Of a stretch of DNA of 64,000 nt, positions 48,701 to 59,804 are shown one piece after another. The notes under the pieces were generated by a model. It did not search any database. It was not told the origin of the DNA and was given only the letters and a program-made list of their open reading frames with translations. Where the stretch lies: contig CALYLX010000066.1 in NCBI GenBank assembly GCA_944990035.1, positions 1,240,001-1,304,000 on the forward strand, in the 5' to 3' direction. Source of the DNA: Clitopilus passeckerianus. Its lineage: Eukaryota > Basidiomycota > Agaricomycetes > Agaricales > Entolomataceae. A program made the position numbers and the translations under genes. Each line of letters begins with the position of its first letter. Position 1 is the first letter of the stretch.

Positions 48701-48770
48701 AGAGCTGTTTTGAAACCTATAAAAAGTCAGTTGGCTGATAGACCATGAGAGGCCGCTGCTGCATACCCAT
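42783..48770 (-). CDS. Very long disordered protein with recurrent Gly/Ala-rich modules
   Basis: I recognise no known family. About 25 exons can be chained from an ATG at 48770 to a stop at 42783, giving about 1,500 residues. The first exon is only ATGG; exon 2 (48357-48716) continues FKTALKRFFGQKK, a basic amphipathic start. Most of the chain is charged, Pro/Ser/Gly-rich and disordered. Recurrent Gly/Ala segments with small-residue spacing occur near exon ends: GVVAGGVPGASAGAYAAHE, GQAAAVGAGTGGAGGAAARG, GLAAGFGARTAG, GVGLAAGATAAAGKGAALAG, TTAGVAALGAGDAAAA and GIAAGIAGATALLAGALGF. Each is followed by a charged linker. The C-terminus is acidic. Every intron I placed is phase 1. A scaffold or tether, like the huge disordered septal-pore tethers of other fungi, is a guess by analogy. 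Confidence 0.72.
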
Positions 48771-49601
48771 AGATTACTTGCGATGTTCTTGACGGTTTGG
48801 ATGCAACAGTCAAGGTTGGTGGTAGTCTCAGATCCACCTAGAGCGTCATAATCATGGGTCCCATGAAGCTTACAATGATCTTAGACTTTCTGCTGAGTTG
48901 GTCCATTTCAAACCTCCAAAAGGAAGGCGTGCCAAAGTTACTCCGAGCTTTCCAGCAGTTAGAAAAAATTCATGACTTTTGTAGCTTTCAGCCTTGAATA
49001 GGAACGGTAAACTTGGAACGAAGTTTGCTAGTTGAAGAACTGTATTGCACGTCGAGGATCAGGAAAGAAAGGCAAACTCGGCTCGGCTCAATCGGACAAC
49101 ATGGCCCAATGTCACGTGTTTCATCCTTGAACGATGTGGCTGTGTATGATTTAGGCGCTCAACCTGATTGGCAGACAGTGCAAACTTGTCCTGAATGAAC
49201 TGTCACAAGGCTTCAGTTGGAGGGGGGAATGTCTGCTGTACATTGTGTGCAACTTTCCTCAATCGCGCAAGAAATAACGACCGACGGAACCAGCCGTCTT
49301 CAGATATTGAAACGAGGGTAGACGCACTTCATCAGCTGGCGCACCATTAACCTTGAAGAAAGGTGGCAACCCGATTTGTTGTCAGACGGCCTACATGGGC
49401 TGCTAGTTCTCTAGTCCTTACGGACAGTCTTCTATGCTACAGAATACCTGAGATTTCCCGAACATCGACCTCGATCGAACGTTGTTGTGCTCAGAGACCC
49501 AGAGAAGCATGTACAAACGATCCACATGATCGTCCCAGAAATGGCAGGTTTGGTGTATTCGAGATTACTTCGGTTACCACCAAACCTGCACAGTTACTGC
49601 C
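48771..49601. promoter_or_regulatory. Divergent intergenic region, disordered-protein gene and S9 peptidase
   Basis: An 830 bp head-to-head interval. No coding region or clear core-promoter motif is recognised; short frames only. Confidence 0.35.
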
Positions 49602-51821
49602 ATGTCCTTGAAATCTGCTCCATACGGCACCTGGTCATCGGCTGTGACTGCAGAAGCGATAGTGAAAGGGGTGCGTACTTTTTCGCGCCAATGCTTGTTC
49701 ACATTCAGTGGTGCTGATCAATGACACCCGATGGTAGGTCAACAAGATAAACGACGTCCTCGTCGATCCCCTGACGTCCAAGATATATCATATTGAGAAT
49801 AGGCCTTCTGAAGCAGGGCGCTCTGTGCTAGTGCAAACTGAGACCGGTAAAGACGTGGTTGGGAAAACCTGGGATGTACGAAGCAAGGTTCATGAATATG
49901 GTGGAGCTGCTGCTACCGTATATGGTGGAGTCGTCTACTTCTCCCACTCCAGAGACGGTAGAGTCTACAGAATATCTGACGGGCATGATCCTATCCCCAT
50001 AACCCCCGGTATGTCTTTGTACGTCCATGCATTCTGATACACCTCTGATGTACTATTACCACAGAAAACAAAGCTCTCCGCTATGCCGGCCTCGTACCTC
50101 ACCCAGAGTTTAGCCATCTCCTTATCTCCATTGTGGAGGATCATACCATCGATATCCCATCCAAAGTTATCAATAAACTCTGCGTCATCTCCATCAACAC
50201 CAATACAATCTCCACCCTCGCTTCTGGTGCAGACTTTTACGCGTGTCCTCAGCTCTCACCAGACGGCAGTCGGCTGGTATGGCAGCAATGGAATCACCCC
50301 GATGTTCCTTGGGAAGGATCGGAGATCCACATCGCAGATGTCATAATGACTTCGTCTGGCCTCGCACTCAAGAATGAAGTCGTAGCCGGAGGCAAGCCAC
50401 AGACTATCAGTTGCACATTTCCTTCATGGTCCTCCAATGACAGCGTCATATTTACCTCTGACGAGTGTAGTTATTCCAATCCCTGGAAGTACACCAACAA
50501 AGTCTCGGCCCCGGTTTTGCCTCAACCAGATGAAGCAGAATATGGGGCGATTCAGTGGAGTCTGAATGTCTTTCCCTACGCTGTCGTGGATGAAGAAGGG
50601 CGATATGCACTTTTCGCAGCGACCCGCGATGGGAGAACCCAACTTAGGCTCGTTGATCTCCAAACAGGCTCAAATACCCAGGACATAGAAAGCCCGTTTG
50701 TCGTCGCGGACTACCTCCGAACCGTCTCTCGCACGAGGCACGAAGTCGTATTCAAGGCCCAAACTGTTTACGACGCCCCATGCATAGTCAAACTGACGTT
50801 CTCAGATTTCTCTGGGAACACCCAGCCCACCTTCACCACTCTCAAAAACATGACTGGTCCACCTGTCTCGAAAGACTATATCTCATCCCCGAGACCTATG
50901 ACTTTGAAATCTCCAACCTCTGGAGACCCCATCCATATAGTCTTCTACGAGCCGAAGAATCCGGAGTATTCGGGGTCTAGCATTGAGGGCGAACTTCCGC
51001 CCTGTGCAATGTACGTACACGGAGGCCCTACGAGTTCTCAGTCCCAAGCCCTGAACTGGCACGGGAAGTACTTCACTTCAAGAGGATTTGCATGGTGACT
51101 CATCCTAGCCTTCTTATTCACTGCGGATTATTGACGGATAATATAGGATAGACGTGAACTACGGTGGTTCCAGCGGCTACGGTCGAGCCTACGTCGACCG
51201 CCTGAACAGAAACTGGGGTCTAGTCGATGTCTCCGACTGCATGGAATCGGTGAACATCCTCTCCCAGGCTCCCTACAACCTCATCGACCCAACACGCGTC
51301 ATCATTCGTGGCGGCTCCGCGGGTGGGTATACGACTCTAGCAGCACTGGCTAACGGGCCGAATGTCACAACCTTCGCGGCTGGGTGTTCGTTCTACGGGA
51401 TATCGGACCTGACACAGCTTGTGAAAGGGATGCACAAATTCGAGTCCCATTATATGTGCACGTTGGTTGGGAATACGCCAGAGACGGATCCTGACCGGTA
51501 TAAGCAAAGATCGCCAGTGAATCATGTCGATAATATTGTTTCGCCTCTGCTAGTGAGTGATTTTGTAGGCGTTTTGGGAGCATGCTGCTGAGATGTCCCT
51601 GTTCCCAGATTCTGCAGGGTGGCAGCGACACCGTGGTGCCCAAGGCGCAAGCAGAGCTTATTGTGGAGGGTGTAAGGGCTAAGGGGGGCGTCATCGATTA
51701 CGTCCTCTACCCAGGAGAGGGTCACGGATTCGAAAAAGAGCCAAATCTCAAGCATGCGCTCGAGACAGAGTTCGCCTTCTATGAGAAGATCTTCAATCTC
51801 AGTAGCCCAGATTCTTCGTAG
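49602..51821 (+). CDS. S9-family serine peptidase (acylaminoacyl/dipeptidyl peptidase-like)
   Basis: Cytosolic oligopeptidase with an N-terminal beta-propeller and a C-terminal alpha/beta-hydrolase domain. Five exons: 49602-49670, 49738-50008, 50065-51094, 51147-51552, 51609-51821; 662 aa. The propeller region includes KVHEYGGAAATVYGG and LSPDGSRLVWQQWNHPDVPW, typical of S9C-like enzymes. In the hydrolase domain the nucleophile is in RGGSAGGY (about residue 512), the Asp in GGSDTVVP (about 598) and the His in GEGHGF (about 630), so the catalytic triad is complete. No signal peptide was found. There is no clear link to the terpenoid cluster. Confidence 0.93.
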
Positions 51822-51929
51822 CAGGGAGTTCATATCTTCACAGCAAAGGGGGATGCATGAGCAGAGATTTGATTGCGCTTCTTAGCTATAAGTACAGATT
51901 ATTATACATTAAATACGTCACTAGAGTCC

Positions 51930-53606
51930 TTATGCGGGTGTGATAGGGAACCACCTGTTGAAGAACAACTCAGGATCCCACTGCTTCTTCACCTTCTGCA
52001 TCTTGGGGTAGTTTTGACCAAATGCCAGCGCGGCTTTATCTTTGCTACCCTCTCCATCGACGTCTGCTTGAAGTGTTAGCGACAATTAGCTGCAAAGACG
52101 TAGTACCGCATACCATAGTTCGTATAGCCCAAGCTAAACTCATTATGAACTTGCGAAATAATATCCAACAGCTCATTAGCAAACTCCCTCGCCATCTGCA
52201 CCCTCGACTTCCCATTGACGAGTTCGCGGTCCTTCTCGCCGGGCCAAGCAATGAACATCAACACGCTAGGTGTAATATCTCTGGGGAAGGCCGTAGCATC
52301 CGAAGCGATCGAATTGACCTTTGTGAGAGGGAAGTACTCGTAGATAAGCGAGGGGCGGATACCACCACTCTCAGGCGACTTGGTGATTTCGATGACGCGT
52401 TGGTGAGCTGCTGGCATGTTCGTCTCGGCGGGCAGGCGAGGGGCGACACCTTTGAAGTAGATTCCTTGACCGTGGAAGGCTTGCTCGTTCTGATAGAAAA
52501 TGAATTAGTCTTCGAGATGGAAGGCGTTGCAGGCGTATTTGGTACCTGAAGGGAGTTGACGACCTCATAGGGAACCTCCGTGGAATGGTCGGCGACAGGA
52601 CCTGGATGGGTCGTAAGCACACAATTGCAAAGAAATCCGGTAAGAGCTATACCAATGTCCAGGAAAGCCTTGAATGCAGCGCGTCCTTCTGCCTCAGAAC
52701 CATTATAGAAGAGAAGTGCAATAATTGCAGGCTATAAATGAAAACACATTCTTAGCCCACAGAAGATCGATGTCACGAAAATAGAAGGTACATACGTTGC
52801 CGTCAGGGCCAACTGTTGCGACCTGAAGCATGGCTTCCTTCTCCCCAGCATTCTTGTACCATTCGGTCGTAGCTTCGTTCAGTTTTTGGGTTTGAGGAGG
52901 TATGAAGATGAGAGGGCCAGCGTAAACGGTCGCCCGTTGAGGGTATACCTTGAGAACAAATTCGGTAACGACACCAAAGTTGGATCCTCCACCCTTGAGA
53001 GCCCAGAGGAGCTCGGGATTGGTCGATTCGTTTGCTGTGACTGCTTCTCCAGACGCAGTGACAATCCTGACTTGGACAAGATTATCAACCGCAAGGCCGT
53101 AAGAACCGCTAAGCCACCCAAAGCCTCCGCCAAGAATCAAACCGCCAATACCAGTCTGGGTAATGCCAGTTCAGTGCCAAGACGCGATTGATAATAAATG
53201 TGACTCCTACATGGTTGACGGTTCCACCAACAGTGGCGAGACCGTGTTTGATCGCCTCTTTATCGACGGTTTCCCAAATAGCACCACCGCTGGCGTATAC
53301 CAATTTCTTCTCAGCATCAACCCTCACGCCGTTGAGATACTTGGAGAGATCGATGACGAGTCCACCTTCGATTGAGGATGCGCCAGCTGGATTGTGACCG
53401 CCTCCGCGAATGGCGATGGGGAGCTTGTTCGCCTTCGCGTACTTGATGGCAAGTGCGACATCTTCCTCGTCCTTCACGAATGCAACGATGGCAGCCTTTC
53501 GTTCAGCAGTGACAGACCAGCGTGCGATAGCCTTGGCGAAGTCTGCATCGTCGGGCAGGACAAGATCGCCTTTGAACGATGATTTGAATGTGGCGAGGTC
53601 AGTCAT
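51930..53606 (-). CDS. BBE-like FAD-linked oxidase
   Basis: Oxidoreductase with a PCMH-type FAD domain and a C-terminal BBE domain, which oxidises alcohols, sugars or alkaloid-like substrates and returns electrons to O2. Six exons: 53211-53606, 52796-53155, 52653-52731, 52546-52601, 52114-52489, 51930-52066; 467 aa. Motifs: IRGGGHNPAGASS with the His that normally binds FAD covalently, TVNHTGIGGLILGGGFGWLSG (FAD binding; the position of the second, cysteinyl link is not Cys), LWALKGGGSNFGVVTEF, and the C-terminal FNRWFPITP. There is no signal peptide, as in cytosolic fungal members. A decayed relative lies 1 kb upstream. Confidence 0.93.
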
Positions 53607-54679
53607 GATCGATGAGTGTGGATTGTTGGATTGAAAGTGGGGGAAGCCTGGTGTCTTAAATAGACCAAGGATATCGGAGGAGCACGGTCTCCAAATATCA
53701 GAGTCCCTCTATTCTTCTTCCTTGATCAACGGAAACTCGAAGATATTAGGTTTTGACAGCGACCAGAATATGGTCACATGCGGTGGGCGCGTAATGCGGA
53801 TTTCGTGAATGGCCACGTTTGCGGAGGGCCAAGGTCAAAAACGTCGACAAAGTATCGTCGCTCGATTCGGAACCTTGAATAGGGATACACGGCTAGGTAG
53901 CTAAGCAGATTGGCAAATGGTTGATCTCTACCACTGCCGCCATAACGCGTCGAGCCGGCTTTCGTGAATATACGGGTGACTAGAGTCACTAGACTGTATT
54001 GGCCTGCAGCCCTGTCAGACACCGGGAGTTGCAAACAACTACGCAGACGACTACGCCGTAGATGATTGGCGTCTCCCAAGGCGAACACCTCGAAGCCAAC
54101 GAAGATGGTGGTTCGTTGACAGAAAATGTACTTGGCTTCTGGGTTCCGAACCGATCACCTTTCAGCGGGCCGTCACGCCGAACGCAACAATGTCATTCGA
54201 GTTTTTGTGATGAGATTATTGTAATCGTAGTTACGAATCATAGTGCCTGTGATAGCTTGATATTGGAGTGCCCCTACTGTGCGTATTTGGGAGTCAAATG
54301 TCACGTTGACTTCATGGCTTCTGCAGGTTCTGTGCCTTAGAGTAGGTGTCAGCGAACGCTGGCTACACCCTCTAAGTGCAAAAAAAAGTGAGATGCAGAA
54401 AACATAACAACCGTCGTTAGTATACCGTAGGAAAGACTTGTTATCCCTCCGAAGAACAGTGCCCAACCACTAATTAAAGAGCCACCTTGCCCTGCCCGTC
54501 CCCGCCTTTGGGCGACCTACCTAGTCCTCATCTTAGTCCCCAAGTCAGAACGAAAGAAGAAGGATGGTTTCTGCTTCTGATGAAGTTCAATACGTACGCT
54601 AACCGACTACACCCTCCCCTCGCTTTCCATGGTGGCTGTACTTTATACATCTATCTCCACCACTTCTTCAGTGTCCTCT
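53607..54679. other. Intergenic region, no gene seen
   Basis: Promoter side of the BBE oxidase plus unassigned sequence. Short frames on both strands have no motifs. Confidence 0.3.
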
Positions 54680-55260
54680 TTAGCAATGGATTTCAAGATT
54701 GACGGTGCTCGTTACAGGTGTAGGTTTATTAATACGAAAGACCTTGCCATAGTTGAGCTCCGAAAGTGGGCCATGAAGAGATGTTCGCTCTTCAAGCGGT
54801 TTAGTCAGTGACGCTCGTACCCGGACGAGATCGTGAATTATTGGAGTACCGAGCATGCGGATGAGCCAACCAAAGCCTCTGCTGAGCCTGACGCAAGATA
54901 ATGGATACCAGGTCAATGATGACATCAGATAGAATTTGGGCTATATTCCCTTACTTACCTTATTCACTGTGGCACTCACTGAAGTTACTTCCCGTACATA
55001 CATTGGTTTCTTTCCAACTTCGAATCGAGGATAACAACCAGCCTCCACAGAGGAAGCGTCGACTCTGTTGTATCCACCCCCATGAGTGGCTCGGAGAGGA
55101 TTGTGGTCTCTGGCATATTTTATGGTCCAAGAGACGGGTGCTCATACTCAACGTAGGCAACAAAGGCTCCTTTGCGATGTGCGTTACAATCACCGAGCGA
55201 TCGTATTGAAAAGATTATTTGCAGCAACGTAAGTGAACCATTTTGAAAAGCAACAGTGAC
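54680..55260 (-). pseudogene. Decayed BBE-like oxidase copy
   Basis: On the minus strand, fragments in several frames match the intact BBE oxidase in the right order. AHRKGAFVAYVEYE near 55145-55195 corresponds to AERKAAIVAFVKDE. IKYARDHNPL with HGGGYN and ASSVEG follows, matching IKYAKANKLP, RGGGHN and ASSIEG. RGFGWLIRMLG...HDLVRVRASLT at 54800-54890 matches GGFGWLSGSYG...DNLVQVRIVTA. Frameshifts, stops and gaps separate the pieces, so the gene is dead. It marks an old duplication of the oxidase next door. Confidence 0.75.
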
Positions 55261-56320
55261 TCCAATTGAAAGCAGACACCGAGGTTGCTGAAATGTAGGA
55301 AGTCGGACCTCGCTCAGATTTCCGGGGGTCAAACGCGTTCGGATATCATACCAGTCTGAACGATCTTGTTTCAACGAAAGACATCGTGCTCTGCCGCTTG
55401 TCCAATAAAGTTTGCTATAGCCGCCGGTGATATGTAGAGAAGTAGCGGAGATATCTCCAGGTAGTCGAACGACGATCTTTCTTGAGAGATTTGGCCACTG
55501 CAGGCGGCGATCGTGTTGGAGGAGGGCAACTATACGGCAATGAGACGAAAGGAGGTGTCATAGAGGGTAGACAGGCTTCTGGAGCGGGTCAGAAGGTATG
55601 GCCATTTGCAATGCGACCTTCACTAGGTTTTCCGAATCGGGGCCTTCCATGCGTTCTAATAACTTCCATTGCAATGCCAGTGATTCCATAGTCTCCTGAG
55701 CTTCAGGAGACGAAAGCGTTTCATTATGCCTCCAAGTCCGTACTGGTGGCTTTCGTCTCAACCACAGAGTATTACCAGGAGTTGCGCCACCTGCAAGATG
55801 CGTTTCGCGGGTCCAAGTCAAGTCCAGACCACTCGAAGCGGAGAAAGTGGTGGTTCATGACAGAAAATGCCGGTTCTCCGATGAGCGATCCGACCAATCA
55901 TTGTGACTTTTCGGGCCGATTGACCGCAGCCAAAACATAAAACCTCAAATCTCTGTCTTTCACCAGGCACTGACGACGACATCCCGACTCGGGTCAGTAG
56001 GAGATACAGTCATCGGCCGCTTTGAATGCAAGTAAGATGGGGTCTCATTTCAACTTTTTGTGGAACTGCAGGAGGGTCATGACCAGGGTGTGAAGTACTG
56101 CGGGAAATTATTTCCTAAAATGAGCAAGACGGAGCCAGCCAATCACAAGGCAACGGTTCCACCCTACTTCGACCTTAACCGCCATATAGACGGCACGTAT
56201 GTGAGCCGTACGGGCCTTGGACGACTCTACCTGTGTCCGATGCCTAATATCGTGCCTACTTTGGTATGTGGATCCTCGACGGATCGTGAACGGCTTATAA
56301 CCTCAGTTTACCCTTGCTAG
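55261..56320. other. Intergenic region, no gene seen
   Basis: About 1 kb. It may include more remains of the decayed oxidase upstream of 55260, but I could not align any with confidence. Confidence 0.3.
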
Positions 56321-57537
56321 TGCGGCCTTTTCACTCTCGTCTACTCGCTATTTGCAATCCCTCGGCACACTTTAGCTGGGGTGGCTAAGGCGCCCTCCGA
56401 CTGTCTCAGACTCTCCGAATCGTCTTTACTAGTGGAGGTTATTAGCTGTTTAAACGCCTTCACCGTAGAAGAGGATTATTACACGGCCGCCACGTATACG
56501 GCTGCACAACCGACGCCATCTCAGCTGGTAGCATGGAGAGCAGCAGTATCTGCTTTGCTCAACGTAGATGGAAACTGCGATTTTAGCTTGCTTCCTCTAG
56601 GACTGGAAGGCATCTATACTATCCAATCCTTCAGAGAATCAACAGGAAAATCGTATTGCATCCTTCTAGAAGCGCAGCTATCAGCTGATGGCGCAACGTA
56701 TGCGAAAGGTTGGGGTACCTTGGTCATACCGTCGATCAGCACTGCCGTTCGCCGCCACATCCACTTCTCAGCGCCACATCCTAAGGCGGACCTCCAGACT
56801 CCATCACAGGCGGCGGCCTTGTTCACGGCCTCCGGAGCCAAAAGCCTCTTCATACCTGGTCGCACCAGAACCGCTTACAGAGAGCAGACAAACTGCGTGC
56901 AGGGTCAAGGCTCCTCCGGAGCCTATTGGAAAACAGACCCTGCGCACGACAACGTAAGTCGTGTTCATATCTTCCTCATCTATCTTTCGTTTCTGATCAA
57001 AAATACATCCATTAATAGATGCAGCCTTTTTACGATGTTAATTTAGAGATCTGGCGATGGCAACAAAGGAATAGAGGCTGCGCGGCATCCTCGTGTGCTT
57101 TTGTCCAGTTGCATGGAAAAGGTGCCTCTACTTGTGCTTCTGACGTTGTTTTTCTCTCCACTGGTCTTGGTACGCGATTAATGCCCAAGTCCAGTAGCAT
57201 CGTGTTAACCGATAACTGAACAGGGACGGGAGCAACCTGGTATTCTGATTCCATTGATCGACCCATCAAGCGGCTAAGAAAACACTTGGCTGCCGCCTTT
57301 CCGGACTGGGCTGTGACAATGCCAAATGAAAGCGACTGCTCCCAGACGGGTACGAAGAATGTGGTCGGCCGATTCCTGAACGGCGTTCCGGACGCTGATG
57401 TATGTGAAAAGAATGCCTTAGTCGAAGATGTTGCAGGCTATTTCATACATGCTGAGCAGAGTGCCGTGTCCCGCAGCAAGACCTCTTACGAAGGCTGGAT
57501 TACAGCTCTGGAGCAGACTTTCGTCACTTTACAGTAG
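56321..57537 (+). CDS. Uncharacterised conserved-looking protein, 5' end unclear
   Basis: Coding blocks 56321-56953, 57019-57169 and 57224-57537 join in phase with two normal introns. They encode about 365 residues rich in local motifs: DYYTAATYTAAQPT, HIHFSAPHPKADLQTP, GAKSLFIPGRTR, WKTDPAHDN, VNLEIWRWQ, FVQLHGKGASTC, FLSTGLG and GTKNVVGRFLNG. The paired histidine segments and Cys residues look like a folded, perhaps secreted, hydrolase-like protein, but I cannot name the family. No ATG is found for the N-terminus. The open frame begins after a TAG at 56318 with a hydrophobic, signal-like stretch (GLFTLVYSLFAI), and a GTG occurs where a start might be expected. It may be a pseudogene or use an upstream exon. 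Confidence 0.6.
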
Positions 57538-58249
57538 ACTATTCAGCAATTACACGATGTACCTGTATATTCACTGTATATTCACAGCACGTTAGAATTG
57601 CTCATCTTGACATCTTATCTGCAATCTGTCAGTTTTCATCTGCTAGCCGAGGCCCGAAAACCTGAGCCATCATCATGTTGTCGGCTACCAATCCCCTTAC
57701 ACTTCCACGCCCCGATCTGCCATGAGCATCCACGTCGCCATAGGCCCGAAATTAGTTATGTCTGTCCTTCCATCCGTCACGGCCTTCAATACGGCTGCCA
57801 TCGAATCCTTACGGATACCTAACATATGCTTGCGGAATACACCGAAAGAACCGAGTACTCCCCATGAGACTACAAACGGCCTGTCATGTGTTTTGTATTC
57901 TGATCCTGCCCCCACAAATCCGGTGCTTTCGAAGCTCAGTAGGGCTGACCAAAGGTCCCTGGAGCCTTTGTGCCCTTATCGAGCCAAATCGGGAGAACAC
58001 GTTGATCATGCCCGTATAATATAGCTGTTAGGGACGACGAGTGGAAAACTGCATCCACAACTGACTCCGCCTAGCGCTAAGCGTCAGCCACCTTGTCCGT
58101 TTCCTACTTCTTCTCTCGCTTTTCGCCAACTCGTCGTTCATACCTTTGCGACCTGAAATTCTTCGCGTAGGCGAGGGAATAGAAAAACAAGCTCAAGATC
58201 GCAAGGACCGATAACGACTCCTGGCTTCATTTGAATTGCCGGACACAGT
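57538..58249. other. Intergenic region, no clear gene
   Basis: About 700 bp. A 72-codon minus-strand frame at 57697-57915 reads plausibly (SWGVLGSFGVFRKHM...) but I cannot assign it and it has no clear start or partner exon. Confidence 0.3.
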
Positions 58250-59804
58250 ATGATTGTCGACGCTGTAGATCGCCCAAGGTACTTTCAGCCGCTCATTTGG
58301 TTGAAGTTCTGCTGTTAACCTATGAACAGATATGAGACCGTGCTCTCGCACGAGGGAGTCTTCGTCCATCTAGTTTCTGGCGCCCACAAAGCTGCTGGGA
58401 CCGAAGGTATCTTCTTCCCGCCTAAGGTAAGTCTGAACTCCACGCGAGTGTTGACCAACCCTCATGTTTCTATCGTAGACAACGACCTCTAAGCAAAGCA
58501 CCACCCGCCAAAGGTCGGCATCGCTTGTATCTGCTGCCAAGCAAGCAGACGTCCCGGCGGTGCAAGAACTCCTCAATGACACCGACGTTATCACCGACTT
58601 CAAGGACGGAAGGGGAAGGACCGCCCTGTCTCTCGCCGCAGAAATGGGTCATGAGCCTCTCGCTCGACTTCTCCTAACTCGAAAGGACGTCGATCCCAAC
58701 TCCGCCGACGTTGAAGGTTGGACACCTCTATTTTACGCTTCATATAACGGCCACGTATCCATTGTCAAAGCCCTTCTCGACACAGGCAAGGTCAACGTAC
58801 GCGCCAAGAACGTCTACAAGAAGACCGCCCTCTCTTTCGCCGCTGAGAACGGTCATGACACCATTGTCGGCTTGTTGCTCGCCACCGGCAACGCGGAACC
58901 CAATTCACGCGATGTTATGTCGCATACCCCTCTCATTCTTGCTGCCTACAATGGCAACGAGTCCATCGTCCGAAAGCTCCTTGACACCCCAGGAGTTGAC
59001 CCCGACCTCAGTGACGAATATGACATGACACCTCTCTTCCATGCCTCAAGAAACGGCCACACCTCCGTCGTCAAGATCCTCTTGGAGACGGGCAGGGTCA
59101 ACCCCGACATCAGAGATAACGACACTGGTGAAACACCACTGCTCCTTGCCATCCGTAACGGGCACGAACCAGTGGCGAGGCTATTGCTTGATACGGGCAA
59201 AGTCAACCTCAACTCTAAAGCCCAGGACTTCCGCACTCCTCTTTCGCTCGCATCTGAGAGCGGCTTGGTATCCATCGTACGAATTCTCCTCAACACCCCT
59301 TCGATCACCCCCGACTCCAAGGATGCCAACGGTTGGACACCGCTCTCATGGGCGGCCCGACGTGGTCACGAATCCGTCGCTCGTATGCTTCTGGATACCG
59401 GCAAAGTCGACCCCAGCGCCAAGGACTGGTACTGCTGGACGCCTCTCACATGGGCAACGAAGAAATGCCAGCCATCAGTGGTCAAACTGCTTTTGGAACG
59501 GGGTGTCAACCCGGATCTGAAAGACACTGATTCACGGACCCTTCTCTCGTTCGCTGCTGAGGAGGGCTGCACAGTCGTGACCGAGATGTTGTTGGAGCGA
59601 TCAACTGCGATGATGGACGTTCAGGATAAGACAGGGAGGACACCGCTTTCCTATGCTGCAGGGAAAGGGCGAGCAGCAGTTGTTGAAATCCTACTCAAGC
59701 AAAAGGCCGACAGGACGCTAGTGGACAAGTACGGCCGAACACCGCTCGACTATGCGAAGGTTGGGAAGCATGAGGCAGCCTTCCGTCTGCTCTCTGAATC
59801 ATGA
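58250..59804 (+). CDS. Ankyrin-repeat protein
   Basis: Soluble solenoid protein of 483 aa. Exons 58250-58278, 58330-58426 and 58479-59804 join in phase; the first two encode a short non-repeat N-terminus (MIVDAVDRPRYETVLSHEG). From about residue 70 there are about 12 consecutive ankyrin repeats of 33-35 residues, each with the (W/R)TPL...A...GH...V..LL pattern (for example WTPLFYASYNGHVSIVKALL), and a degenerate cap at each end. No catalytic or membrane domain is attached, so it is probably a protein-binding adaptor; the partner is unknown. The repeats are closely similar, which fits expansion by internal duplication. Confidence 0.9.

Noticed and set aside
57697..57915. 72-codon minus-strand frame (SWGVLGSFGVFRKHM)
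   Set aside because: Looks protein-like but has no partner exon, start context or family match that I can support.
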